Assembly: GCA_020052325.1 (NCBI GenBank)
Contig: JAGVPF010000097.1
Location: 1 to 11,892 of the forward strand
Length of the DNA stretch: 11,892 bases
Source: an archaeon
Lineage (GTDB): Archaea > Micrarchaeota > Micrarchaeia > Anstonellales > Bilamarchaeaceae
Direction of reading: 5' to 3'
Shown here: piece after piece, positions 1 to 6,338 of the stretch
Position numbering within the stretch: the stretch's first letter is position 1
How the letters are laid out: each line of letters begins with the position of its first letter
Program-made: the position numbers and the translations under genes
Notes under the pieces: model-generated
The model's database searches: none
What the model was told of the DNA's origin: nothing
The model's input: the letters and a program-made list of their open reading frames with translations, nothing else

Positions 1-879
1 AGGACGAGCGCCCGGGCTGATGAGTACCTCGGCGGCATGCGCGAATCCAAGTCCGCTGTCGAGGAAAGGATGTCGCAGGTCGATTCCGTCCTCGAGAACC
101 AGTCGGCGAGGCTGAAAGACCTCGAGAAGATGGGCGCGGCCCTCGATTCACGCTCGGAAAAGATGAAGGGCGCCCTTGACGGTGCCAAAGCACAGCTTGA
201 CGAGATGAACTCCGCCATGTCATCGCTTGTCGGCGATTTGCAGGCGGTGGAGCAGATGAAGGGCGAAGCCGCATCGCTTGCGGATTCCGTCAAGAGCGAA
301 GTCTCCGCCCGCGGGGAAGAGCTCGCCTCACTGGAGGAGGAGCTTGCCGGCATCGAGCGCATGGAGCACTGGGTGCAGGAATACATCCGCGATTACGAGC
401 AGAAAATCGAGGACATCGAGCACTACGTCTCAAAGAGCGAGGACGAGATGTCCGAGCTTAAAGAGGCCGCAGAAGGGCTTTACATGAAGAAGTACCTAAA
501 CGAGCTCGAAAACATGACTGATTCCTACCAGAACGAGCTGCATGATGCCGTCTCGCGCGAGAAGCAGATAGAGATGAAGATAACCGAGTCGCGCGGAAGG
601 ATTACCGACCTCGTTTCCGAGAGCCAGGAGATGATAAAGAAGCTCAAATCCGACGCTCCCGAAACCACGGAGAAGGACTTCGGCGTCCTCGTTGCCAAGG
701 TCAAGGCAAGGACTGCAAGGGCCAAGAACGTGGTCGAGGAGAAGCAGAAGGAGCGCGCGAAACTCGTCGACGACTCGCAGAAGACGAGGAAGACTGCGAA
801 GCCCGCCTCCAAAGGCAAGCCCCTGGCCAAGAAGAAGACGGTGGCTAAAAGCGTCCCGTCAAAGAAGAAGCGAAAGTGA
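1..879 (+). CDS. Long coiled-coil protein with Lys-rich C-terminal tail (5' partial)
   Basis: The frame is open from the first base of the window, so the gene starts upstream; an in-frame ATG at 37 is probably internal. About 292 residues are visible. Nearly all of it is heptad-rich, charged helix (Glu, Lys, Leu, Ala, Met, Ser) with no membrane segment and no Cys, as in SMC-like or scaffold coiled coils. The phrase KKYLNELENMTDSY near the middle is the least repetitive part. The last 32 or so residues switch to a basic Lys/Ala/Pro/Ser tail resembling a histone H1 tail (KTAKPASKGKP, then PSKKKRK at the end), which could bind nucleic acid or an acidic surface. Part of the coil is seen directly; any role in chromosome or cell structure is inference. 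I do not recognise a named family. A T-rich tract follows the stop, and the next gene begins 54 nt on. Confidence 0.85.
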   Translation, partial: RTSARADEYLGGMRESKSAVEERMSQVDSVLENQSARLKDLEKMGAALDSRSEKMKGALDGAKAQLDEMNSAMSSLVGDLQAVEQMKGEAASLADSVKSEVSARGEELASLEEELAGIERMEHWVQEYIRDYEQKIEDIEHYVSKSEDEMSELKEAAEGLYMKKYLNELENMTDSYQNELHDAVSREKQIEMKITESRGRITDLVSESQEMIKKLKSDAPETTEKDFGVLVAKVKARTARAKNVVEEKQKERAKLVDDSQKTRKTAKPASKGKPLAKKKTVAKSVPSKKKRK

Positions 880-905
880 TTTTTCCTTATTTTTATCTTT
901 TATCA
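880..905 (+). terminator. T-rich tract after the coiled-coil gene
   Basis: Just past the TGA stop is a pyrimidine tract with several T runs (TTTTT, TTTTT, TTTT) and no strong hairpin. Archaeal RNA polymerase commonly terminates on such oligo-T tracts without a stem. It may be partial termination, because the downstream gene has a Shine-Dalgarno site and no convincing TATA box of its own. Confidence 0.4.
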
Positions 906-921
906 TCATATGGGTGTGAAC

Positions 922-927
922 GAGGTG
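922..927 (+). promoter_or_regulatory. Shine-Dalgarno site GAGGTG for the GTG-start lipoprotein gene
   Basis: GAGGTG lies 5 nt before the GTG at 933. This same hexamer with a 5-nt spacer recurs before the TTG start at 3159 and the ATG at 8296. It decides the start over the earlier in-frame GTG at 876, which overlaps the previous gene and would add an unlikely N-terminus. Confidence 0.7.
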
Positions 928-932
928 GCGTC

Positions 933-1424
933 GTGAAACTTGGCGCGAAATTCGCTGATTCAGTGCCATACGGAAAGCCCGAACCGAAAGCAAGCCAGGG
1001 CATTAGTGCAGCCAAATTGCTTGCCCCCATCGCCCTCACATTGGCCCTCTCATCATGTGCGCCATTATTCGAGCCCGCATATGGCACCAGCATATCCTAT
1101 GCCTCAAGCTGCCACGGCTACATATGCCGCTATGACTCCCTCATGCGGACGACCAGGCAGGTGCGCGAAGGCGATACAGTTGAAAGCATCCGCGTCTGGT
1201 CCAGCGTATCATACCAAGGCTGGATAATCAGCGGCATCGGGGAAGATGGCATCGAGCTGAAGCCCGCAGAAAGCTCCGGCGAACGCGTGTTCATTCCATA
1301 TGGATATTCGCACAGCGTCGAAAGCAACCAGCCATACCCATATTATTTCGGCTCAAGCCTTGTTTTCGAGAAGGGGCAATCGCCAGGAACGGCGGTTATG
1401 ACCATTGTTGAGCGGCCCTATTAG
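933..1424 (+). CDS. Putative lipoprotein or membrane-anchored surface protein
   Basis: A 163-residue protein from the GTG start chosen by the GAGGTG site. The N-terminus has about 28 polar residues, then a hydrophobic stretch LLAPIALTLALSSC (about 29-42) ending in LSSC, which fits a lipobox with Cys42 as the lipidated residue. The leader is longer than usual, so a signal anchor is the alternative. The remainder is rich in Ser, Tyr and Gly with a possible disulphide pair (SSCHGYIC) and a likely beta-strand domain (about 80-163; WIISGIGEDGIEL, RVFIPYGYS). I do not recognise the domain. The stop shares four bases (TTAG) with the stop of the convergent regulator gene, so the two 3' ends are directly apposed with no terminator between. 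Export to the outer face of the membrane is inferred from the leader only. Confidence 0.7.
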   Translation: MKLGAKFADSVPYGKPEPKASQGISAAKLLAPIALTLALSSCAPLFEPAYGTSISYASSCHGYICRYDSLMRTTRQVREGDTVESIRVWSSVSYQGWIISGIGEDGIELKPAESSGERVFIPYGYSHSVESNQPYPYYFGSSLVFEKGQSPGTAVMTIVERPY

Positions 1425-2041
1425 AGCCGCATCTGGTCCTTCTTCTCATTCCTGCTCCGCGCATCATCGACGACCGCGAGCCACGAGTCGCCGATTTTCA
1501 TGAAATAGTTCCCGAACGTTTTCGAGAGCGATATCCGCATCGGGCGGAACTTCCTCTTGCTCTCAATCGCGACTATCGTATCCCGCTCGACCTTTATCAT
1601 GCCGACGCGCTTGAGCCTTGGCAGGACGCGGTTGTAGAACGTCGCCTTGGAAATGCCGTTGTTTCTCACGAACGCGGCTGTCTCATCGCCCGTGACCTCG
1701 GTCTTCTCGGCAAGGAGCTTGAGGAAGCCGATTGCTATCTCGAAATACTTCGGCTGGTATTTCTTCGAGAAGATGAAGTTCGCGAGCTCATCGACGTTCC
1801 ATGCGTTGCGCGTGATGCTCTCGTTTTTGTCCTGGAACGAACGGAGCTCGGGCGAGTCGTATCGTGGAAGATAAATTGATTCGTTCGATGGCACGCCGCG
1901 CGAGGCTATTGTGCGGGAGCCCGGATCGGGTTTCGCGCTTTCAGCTGTCGCATCCGTAGCGGTTTCCGCTTCCGCGCCGCCTTCAGCTTCTGCCGCCTCA
2001 TCCCGCGTTGTTTCAACCTTCTCGTCTTCGCTGCCGCTCAT
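1421..2041 (-). CDS. Winged-helix DNA-binding protein with acidic N-terminal tail
   Basis: A 206-residue protein in three parts. Residues 1-40 are low-complexity and acidic (Glu, Ala, Asp, Thr) and probably disordered. Residues 41-85 are a linker. Residues about 95-170 look like a winged helix: a first helix FEIAIGFLKLLAEK, a helix-turn-helix with ISKATFYNRVLPRLKRVGMI as the recognition region, then a beta wing (KVERDTIVAIES, KFRPMRISL). The C-terminal helix (about 172-197) may support dimerisation. The pattern is that of archaeal MarR/ArsR-like or PadR-like wHTH regulators, but I cannot assign a family. A TATA-like box centred 25 nt upstream of the ATG, and no Shine-Dalgarno site, imply a leaderless mRNA. 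The 13-bp palindrome immediately upstream of that box suggests autoregulation (inference). The DNA-binding fold is fairly secure; target genes are unknown. Confidence 0.8.
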   Translation of the reverse strand: MSGSEDEKVETTRDEAAEAEGGAEAETATDATAESAKPDPGSRTIASRGVPSNESIYLPRYDSPELRSFQDKNESITRNAWNVDELANFIFSKKYQPKYFEIAIGFLKLLAEKTEVTGDETAAFVRNNGISKATFYNRVLPRLKRVGMIKVERDTIVAIESKRKFRPMRISLSKTFGNYFMKIGDSWLAVVDDARSRNEKKDQMRL

Positions 2042-2060
2042 GAATGGGAAAACACAGAAA

Positions 2061-2072
2061 AAGAATATAAGG
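2061..2072 (-). promoter_or_regulatory. TATA-like box of the winged-helix gene
   Basis: Read on the minus strand this is CCTTATATTCTT, centred about 25 nt before the ATG at 2041. That is the usual archaeal TATA-to-start distance, so transcription would begin at or next to the start codon. No Shine-Dalgarno site is present between them, which supports leaderless translation. Confidence 0.55.
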
Positions 2073-2074
2073 TT

Positions 2075-2087
2075 TACCGTGACGGTA
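2075..2087. promoter_or_regulatory. Perfect 13-bp palindrome, candidate operator
   Basis: TACCGT-G-ACGGTA is a perfect inverted repeat with 6-bp arms around one central base. It sits 2 bp upstream of the TATA-like box of the winged-helix gene, over the B-recognition element region, where a bound dimer would affect TFB/TBP loading. The one-base centre makes an RNA hairpin awkward, so a protein-binding site fits better than a terminator for the upstream gene. Assignment to the adjacent regulator is inference. Confidence 0.45.
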
Positions 2088-2098
2088 TCTTCCTATAA

Positions 2099-2410
2099 TC
2101 AGCCGAAGATGCTTCCAAGGCCGCCTTCCGCGTCCTCTTCCTCTTTCTGGATTTTCTCGATGACGCGCTTTTCAACCTCGGGTTTTGCAGGGCTCGCGAC
2201 ATCCTTCAGGAGCGCATCCGCCTTCTTCACAAATTCGTCGGACGCCTTGACATACACGTACATCTTGGCCTTGTCCTCATCGATGGCCCCGCCGTCCTTT
2301 ACCTTGTAGCCGACGCGGGCGAAGCTGCCTTCCAAATACGGGTCGGCCTCAAGTATCTTCATAAGGGCGGCTTTCTTCGCGCCTTCGCATTCGTAAACTC
2401 GCTGCATCAT
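2099..2410 (-). CDS. Small hypothetical protein with ribosomal-stalk-like C-terminal tail
   Basis: 103 residues, no signal peptide or membrane segment. Residues 1-70 look like a compact alpha/beta domain (MQRVYECEGAKKAALMKIL helix; MYVYVKAS strand; DEFVKKADALLKDV helix). Residues 75-92 are a charged helix, and the last 14 residues are acidic then hydrophobic, EEEDAEGGLGSIFG. That ending closely resembles the C-terminus of archaeal stalk proteins aP1 and aP0 (acidic run, then G-L-x-x-L-F-G), which contacts translation GTPases. The rest does not look like aP1, so this is not rpl12. The start overlaps the upstream membrane-protein stop as ATGA, with GGAGGAGGATGAGGA purine-rich sequence just before, so translation is probably coupled. 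A second ATG follows directly (2405-2407). Function is unknown. Confidence 0.75.
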   Translation of the reverse strand: MMQRVYECEGAKKAALMKILEADPYLEGSFARVGYKVKDGGAIDEDKAKMYVYVKASDEFVKKADALLKDVASPAKPEVEKRVIEKIQKEEEDAEGGLGSIFG

Positions 2411-3159
2411 TCCTCATCCTCCTCCTTAACATCAGCATTCTTCAAAGAATCCTCGAACATGATTACCATCGCCGCGTACAGCACCGGGTAGGCGAAGAAC
2501 AGGGTGATGAACTGCACGAACGGGATGAAGTTCAGGAACCATACGACCGCATAGAGCGCGTAGATGGTGATGAAAAATATGTGCCTTTTGCGCATGAACT
2601 CGAAGGCGTGCTTCATCGAGCTGAAGAACGATGTCCCGAGCGCGCCTGCCGAGATGAACGCGGGCGTGAAAATCAAGTGGAGCATGAAGGTCACGGAAAT
2701 CACGTACATGCCGGTGAGGATGTCCATTATCGCGACGTCCTTCAGAAACACCATGTATATCGCGATTACGGGCCCGGCCAGGAGCAGCCAGAGCAGGTCG
2801 CGGAGCAGCATAATCCCGAACATCTCGGGCGCCTTGTCGAGCGCATACGAGTAGAATTTCGTAAGGCTCATCTTCTCCTTCCAGACCGCAGAGCGGTATG
2901 CCTTTGCAAGGGCGGCATTCAGGCCGCCGCTGAAGAAAATGAACGCGAATGCTATCACGCCGAAAATCGACATCGTGGCGAGGGACTGCAGGTCAAGTTC
3001 CTTCCCGAATACCGACAATGATATGAAATACGCGAGTACCAGCCCGAGCCCAGCGAAGAAGAACGCGATGAGCAATATCAGGTACATCAGCGAGCCCCAG
3101 ACGAAAAGGAAGGGCGTTTTCGAATACGAATTGAAGGCTTTCGTGATGCTTTCTATCAA
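2407..3159 (-). CDS. Polytopic membrane protein of unknown function (TTG start)
   Basis: 250 residues with about six hydrophobic segments: roughly 17-45 (one or two helices), 61-83, 117-137, 147-170, and 195-235 (two helices), then an acidic tail ending KEEDEE. The N-terminus MIESITKAFNSYSKTPFLFVW and the repeated amphipathic links between helices resemble small archaeal membrane proteins often annotated as DUF or glycerophosphodiester-phosphodiesterase-membrane-domain-like. I cannot name it further, and I see no transporter motif or catalytic residues. The start is TTG, supported by GAGGTG 5 nt upstream; no in-frame ATG lies nearby that would preserve the first helix. It overlaps the 103-residue gene by four bases (ATGA), so the two form an operon and may act together. 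It diverges from ppcA across a 69-nt gap with one AT-rich box. Confidence 0.8.
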   Translation of the reverse strand: MIESITKAFNSYSKTPFLFVWGSLMYLILLIAFFFAGLGLVLAYFISLSVFGKELDLQSLATMSIFGVIAFAFIFFSGGLNAALAKAYRSAVWKEKMSLTKFYSYALDKAPEMFGIMLLRDLLWLLLAGPVIAIYMVFLKDVAIMDILTGMYVISVTFMLHLIFTPAFISAGALGTSFFSSMKHAFEFMRKRHIFFITIYALYAVVWFLNFIPFVQFITLFFAYPVLYAAMVIMFEDSLKNADVKEEDEE

Positions 3160-3164
3160 GCTGC

Positions 3165-3170
3165 CACCTC
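3165..3170 (-). promoter_or_regulatory. Shine-Dalgarno site GAGGTG fixing a TTG start
   Basis: On the minus strand GAGGTG is followed by GCAGC and then TTG at 3159-3157. The strength and 5-nt spacing, identical to two other genes in the window, are the main reason for accepting the rare start codon. Confidence 0.7.
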
Positions 3171-3194
3171 TGATTGACCTAGCACTACCTAAGC

Positions 3195-3207
3195 AAATTA
3201 TTTAAAT
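3195..3207. promoter_or_regulatory. AT-rich TATA-like box in the divergent gap, perhaps shared
   Basis: AAATTATTTAAAT is nearly symmetrical and is the only AT-rich element in the gap. It is centred about 28 nt before the ppcA ATG at 3229, which has no Shine-Dalgarno site, so ppcA is likely leaderless. For the opposite gene it lies about 42 nt before the TTG, leaving a leader of roughly 15 nt that holds the GAGGTG site. One box could therefore serve both directions, or a second weaker box is unseen. Confidence 0.5.
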
Positions 3208-3228
3208 GACGCCCTCCTTCGACTAATA

Positions 3229-4698
3229 ATGATTGAAGTTCCACGTTGCATGAGCACGCAGCACCCGGATAATATCGCGACACCCTTCTTCTCCGATTCG
3301 GACGTCCTTGCGGGCGAGGCCGAGGTGAAGGAGGCGTTCTTCGTCTTCTCGCAGCTCGGATGCAGGGAGCAGATGTGGGATTCCGAAGGCAAGGAGGTCG
3401 ACAACCAGGTCGTGGAGAAGCTCCTTTCCCGCTATCTCGATTTCTTCACGAAGAACCGCCTTGGGCGGGACTTTTTCCTCACATACCGCGTGCCGAACCC
3501 CTCGGTGGAGAAAGCACAAGGCAAAATACTCCTCGAGACGCTCCATAGCATTCCGAGGGCATTCGATGTGGCCCGGGCCGCGGGTATGGACACGCCGCCG
3601 ATATTCGAGGTCATAATCCCCATGACGACCTCGCATCTCGAGCTCGAGCGCGTCCGCAACTATTACGAGCGCGTGATAATCGGGCAGAAGGAGACGCGCT
3701 TGGGGAGCGAGAAGATTTCCGTGAAGGAATGGGTCGGCGACTTCCAGCCGGAGAAAATCAACATCATCCCGCTTTTCGAGAACCTCGAGGCGCTATCTGG
3801 ATGCGATGCAATCGTATCGAAATACCTGCAGGGCAAAAAGAATCTCGAATACCAGCGCGTCTTCCTTGCCCGCAGCGACCCGGCCCTCAACTATGGCTCC
3901 ACGAGCGCCGTCCTGCTGTCCAAGATCGCCCTCCAGAAGCTGCATGCCGTAGAAGTGAAGAGCGGCATACCCATCCTTCCCATAATCGGCGTCGGCGGTG
4001 CTCCGTTCCGCGGCAACTTCACCCCGCAGAACGTGAACAACTGCGGCGAGGAGTACCCGAGCGTCCAGACATACACCGTGCAGTCATCGTTCAAGTATGA
4101 CCATCCGCACCGGGACGTAGTGAACGCAGTGGACATGATAAACCACGTGCACAGGCGCCCGCCGCTACAAATAGACGAGAAGAGGGCGATGGAATTCGTG
4201 AAAAAGATGTCCGCCGCATACGAATCCCAGCTGATAGGGATGGCGGACGTGATAAACGGCATCTCGGTCTTCGTCCCCGGCCGCCGAGCAAGGAAGCTGC
4301 ACGTCGGGCTTTTCGGCTACTCGCGCTCGATGAAGGGCATCAAGCTCCCCCGCGCGATAAAGTTCTGCGCCGCGTTCTATTCAATCGGCCTTCCTGCCGA
4401 GCTGCTGGGATTATCCGCGCTATCGGAAAAGGAATTCGACGAGTTGCATGGCCTCTACACGAAAATCGACGAGGACCTAAAGGACTCGACCCGCTATTTG
4501 AACCTGGCCAACCTGGACCGGATGCCGCTTTCTGTCCGCAAGGGCGTGAAGAAGGCCCTGGAATGGATTGAATGCGAGCCGGATGAGGATTATGCGGAGA
4601 TAACGACGCGCATCTATGACAGCTACAAGGCCGGGAAGCACACGCACCTTGCCGAGGATATCAAGGCCGCGGCATGGAAGCGGAGATTCCTCGGCTGA
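3229..4698 (+). CDS. ppcA: Phosphoenolpyruvate carboxylase, archaeal type
   Basis: 489 residues, matching the roughly 480-500 residue archaeal PEP carboxylase rather than the 850-950 residue bacterial/plant enzyme. It carboxylates PEP with bicarbonate to oxaloacetate and phosphate in the cytoplasm, the main anaplerotic step where pyruvate carboxylase is absent. Family sequence is clear from the start: MSTQHPDN at residues 8-15, EGKEVDN, the basic YRVPNP at 86-91, then IFEVIIPMT, GVGGAPFRG at 255-262, QSSFKYD at 285-291 and LPAELLGLSAL near the C-terminus. The protein looks complete with no frameshift. A TATA-like box sits about 28 nt before the ATG and there is no Shine-Dalgarno site, so the mRNA is probably leaderless. 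Archaeal PpcA is typically less allosterically controlled than the bacterial enzyme, though aspartate inhibition is known in some; that cannot be read here. Malic enzyme lies two genes downstream. Confidence 0.96.
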   Translation: MIEVPRCMSTQHPDNIATPFFSDSDVLAGEAEVKEAFFVFSQLGCREQMWDSEGKEVDNQVVEKLLSRYLDFFTKNRLGRDFFLTYRVPNPSVEKAQGKILLETLHSIPRAFDVARAAGMDTPPIFEVIIPMTTSHLELERVRNYYERVIIGQKETRLGSEKISVKEWVGDFQPEKINIIPLFENLEALSGCDAIVSKYLQGKKNLEYQRVFLARSDPALNYGSTSAVLLSKIALQKLHAVEVKSGIPILPIIGVGGAPFRGNFTPQNVNNCGEEYPSVQTYTVQSSFKYDHPHRDVVNAVDMINHVHRRPPLQIDEKRAMEFVKKMSAAYESQLIGMADVINGISVFVPGRRARKLHVGLFGYSRSMKGIKLPRAIKFCAAFYSIGLPAELLGLSALSEKEFDELHGLYTKIDEDLKDSTRYLNLANLDRMPLSVRKGVKKALEWIECEPDEDYAEITTRIYDSYKAGKHTHLAEDIKAAAWKRRFLG

Positions 4699-4758
4699 AC
4701 CCCGCCACTCCGGCTATCCGTTCATTTCCGGCGCGCGGCGTCCCCTCCTCCAGAACCA

Positions 4759-4763
4759 TTTTT
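4759..4763 (+). terminator. Weak oligo-T after ppcA
   Basis: A run of five T about 60 nt past the ppcA stop, in a C-rich gap (4699-4815). I see no clear hairpin before it. It is the only plausible terminator-like element there, ahead of the next gene's promoter-like box. Confidence 0.25.
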
Positions 4764-4779
4764 GCCCAAAACGCTAAAC

Positions 4780-4788
4780 AATTAAATA
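4780..4788 (+). promoter_or_regulatory. TATA-like box of the ATP-cone kinase gene
   Basis: AATTAAATA is centred about 32 nt before the ATG at 4816. It is flanked by a short inverted repeat, TAAAC at 4775-4779 and GTTTA at 4791-4795, which could be chance. The bases following the box include TACCGT, the same half-site as in the palindrome at 2075-2087. No Shine-Dalgarno site precedes the ATG at 4816. Confidence 0.5.
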
Positions 4789-4815
4789 CCGTTTAACCAA
4801 ACTCACTATTCAGAA

Positions 4816-6297
4816 ATGGAAAAAGCCCGAAATATCGAGGCGCGCGGGCATCAAGCGGGAGAGAAAAAAATGACGTCTGGCACACCCAGGACCATAACCA
4901 AGCGCAACGGGAGCGTGGTCCCATTCGACAAGGCCAGAATCCAGCACGTCATCAAGAAGGCCATCCTGGCCGTGGAGCAGAAGCCCAAGATGGACCCTGA
5001 AAAAGAGGCAGCGCATTTCGCCGATGAGGTCGTTTCGGAATTGCGAAGGACCTGCTCAAGCGCCGATGCGCTGCATGTGGAGCACGTGCAGGATGCGATT
5101 GTCCAGGTCCTCCACCGCGACCTCGCCCTGGGCGAGGAATCATTCTCATCCAAGCCCGAAAGCCTCTGGATGGCCTACATGCTCTACCGGGAGGGCCACT
5201 GCCTTGTGCGGAACGGCAGCCTGAAGCCCGAGCATTTCAGCCCCGATACGCGGCCCAAAGAGCGCCTGGAGGAAAGGCGGGCCTGGAACCGCGAGCACGA
5301 CTGCGATACCACCAGGGGTCTGAACGACTGGTTCAGGGGCGGAAACGTCGTTGAACTCATACGCGCCGCGGAAGAAAGGATCTCGGGGCAATTGACCGAG
5401 GTCGCGCATAAAATCGGAGACATGATAACTGAGGGCCGCCTGCGCGCCGTCCTGATAACCGGGCCGACATCCTCGGGGAAGACATCCACGAGCAGGAAGG
5501 CGCTCCGCTACCTTTCGGAAGCCCATCCCGATGTCAGGTTCAAGCCCCTGGAAGTCGACATGTATTTCCGGGACAACAAGTTCACCGAGAAGTTCCAGTA
5601 CAATGTGGACGGGCAGGCAATCACCGACGTCAATTTCGAGCTTCCGGAGACCTACGACATCGCGCTCCTGAACGAGCACCTTGCCGCCCTCATGGAGGGG
5701 AAGACAGTGATGGCCCCCCACTATAATTTCAAGGGGGGTGTCAGGACCGGCGAGACGACGCCGTTCTCCCTTGCTCCGGGCGAGGTGCTCCTCCTCGACT
5801 GCATGCACGCTCTTTCGCCCCAATTGACCGCGGCAATACCCACAGAGAACAAGTTCAAGCTCTACATAGAGCCGCTGACCGTCCTTTCGGACCATGACGG
5901 CCGGCCCGCCTATTTCACCGATGTCCGCCTGCTGCGCCGCATGATACGCGACGTGCGCACGCGCGGATACCCGATGGCGAACACGCTCTGGCACTGGCAT
6001 CTTGTCCGCAAGGGCGAGCGTTTCATACTGCCATACGTCCACAGCGCGGACATGGTCGTGGACACCGGCCTGCCATACGAGATGCCGATGCTCAAAACGC
6101 ATGTCCGCGACGAGCTGCTCAAGCTTCTGCCGCTTTTCGAGCGCAACGCCGACCTTTTCGATGGGCATGCCAGGATCCGGCGCATACTCCGGCTTTTCCG
6201 CCAGCTCCGCAGCGCGACCCCATATCAGGAAGCCTTTGTGCCTCCGGATTCCATCCTCCGCGAGTTCATCGGCGGCAGCGCGTTCTTCGAGAAATGA
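4816..6297 (+). CDS. ATP-cone domain fused to PRK/uridine-kinase-type nucleoside kinase
   Basis: 493 residues. Residues about 26-135 form an ATP-cone: TITKRNGSVVPFDKARI, a central helical part with HVEHVQDAIVQVLH, and the closing MAYMLYREGH. This is the nucleotide-sensing domain known from ribonucleotide reductase and NrdR. After a linker (about 135-205) comes a P-loop kinase: Walker A GPTSSGKTS at 216-224, acidic LEVDMYF (Asp248), the PHYNFKGG loop, LLLDCMHALSP, then DVRLLRRMIRDVRTRGYP and the ending PPDSILREFIGGS at 476-488. The C-terminal two-thirds follow the bacterial nucleoside kinases that carry a TGS/SAD-type N-terminus, but here that region is replaced by an ATP-cone. Likely reaction: ATP-dependent phosphorylation of a nucleoside such as uridine or cytidine; the substrate is inferred. 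2-Phosphoglycerate kinase also pairs an ATP-cone with a P-loop kinase, but lacks this C-terminus. An alternative start is M19 at 4870; the TATA spacing favours 4816. Confidence 0.85.
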   Translation: MEKARNIEARGHQAGEKKMTSGTPRTITKRNGSVVPFDKARIQHVIKKAILAVEQKPKMDPEKEAAHFADEVVSELRRTCSSADALHVEHVQDAIVQVLHRDLALGEESFSSKPESLWMAYMLYREGHCLVRNGSLKPEHFSPDTRPKERLEERRAWNREHDCDTTRGLNDWFRGGNVVELIRAAEERISGQLTEVAHKIGDMITEGRLRAVLITGPTSSGKTSTSRKALRYLSEAHPDVRFKPLEVDMYFRDNKFTEKFQYNVDGQAITDVNFELPETYDIALLNEHLAALMEGKTVMAPHYNFKGGVRTGETTPFSLAPGEVLLLDCMHALSPQLTAAIPTENKFKLYIEPLTVLSDHDGRPAYFTDVRLLRRMIRDVRTRGYPMANTLWHWHLVRKGERFILPYVHSADMVVDTGLPYEMPMLKTHVRDELLKLLPLFERNADLFDGHARIRRILRLFRQLRSATPYQEAFVPPDSILREFIGGSAFFEK

Positions 6298-6308
6298 GTT
6301 CTGGCAGC

Positions 6309-6318
6309 ATTTTAAGTT
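6309..6318 (+). promoter_or_regulatory. TATA-like box of the malic enzyme gene
   Basis: ATTTTAAGTT centred about 26 nt before the ATG at 6339, right after the kinase stop. No Shine-Dalgarno site precedes the ATG. A leaderless start seems likely, so the gene can be expressed independently of the kinase despite the 41-nt gap. Confidence 0.45.
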
Positions 6319-6338
6319 TTGCCGGGCAATAGGACGCC

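Noticed and set aside
910..936. Possible 8-codon leader peptide before the lipoprotein gene
   Set aside because: ATG at 910 gives MGVNEVAS and a stop overlapping the GTG start. It has no ribosome site, and GAGGTG at 922-927 is better explained as the site of the main gene.
2581..3021. 146-codon plus-strand frame
   Set aside because: It is antisense to the membrane-protein gene, with a His/Glu/Arg-rich product typical of reversed transmembrane codons.
4699..4815. Small RNA or riboswitch in the largest gap
   Set aside because: I looked for paired stems and conserved elements and saw only a C-rich stretch, a five-T run and a promoter-like box.
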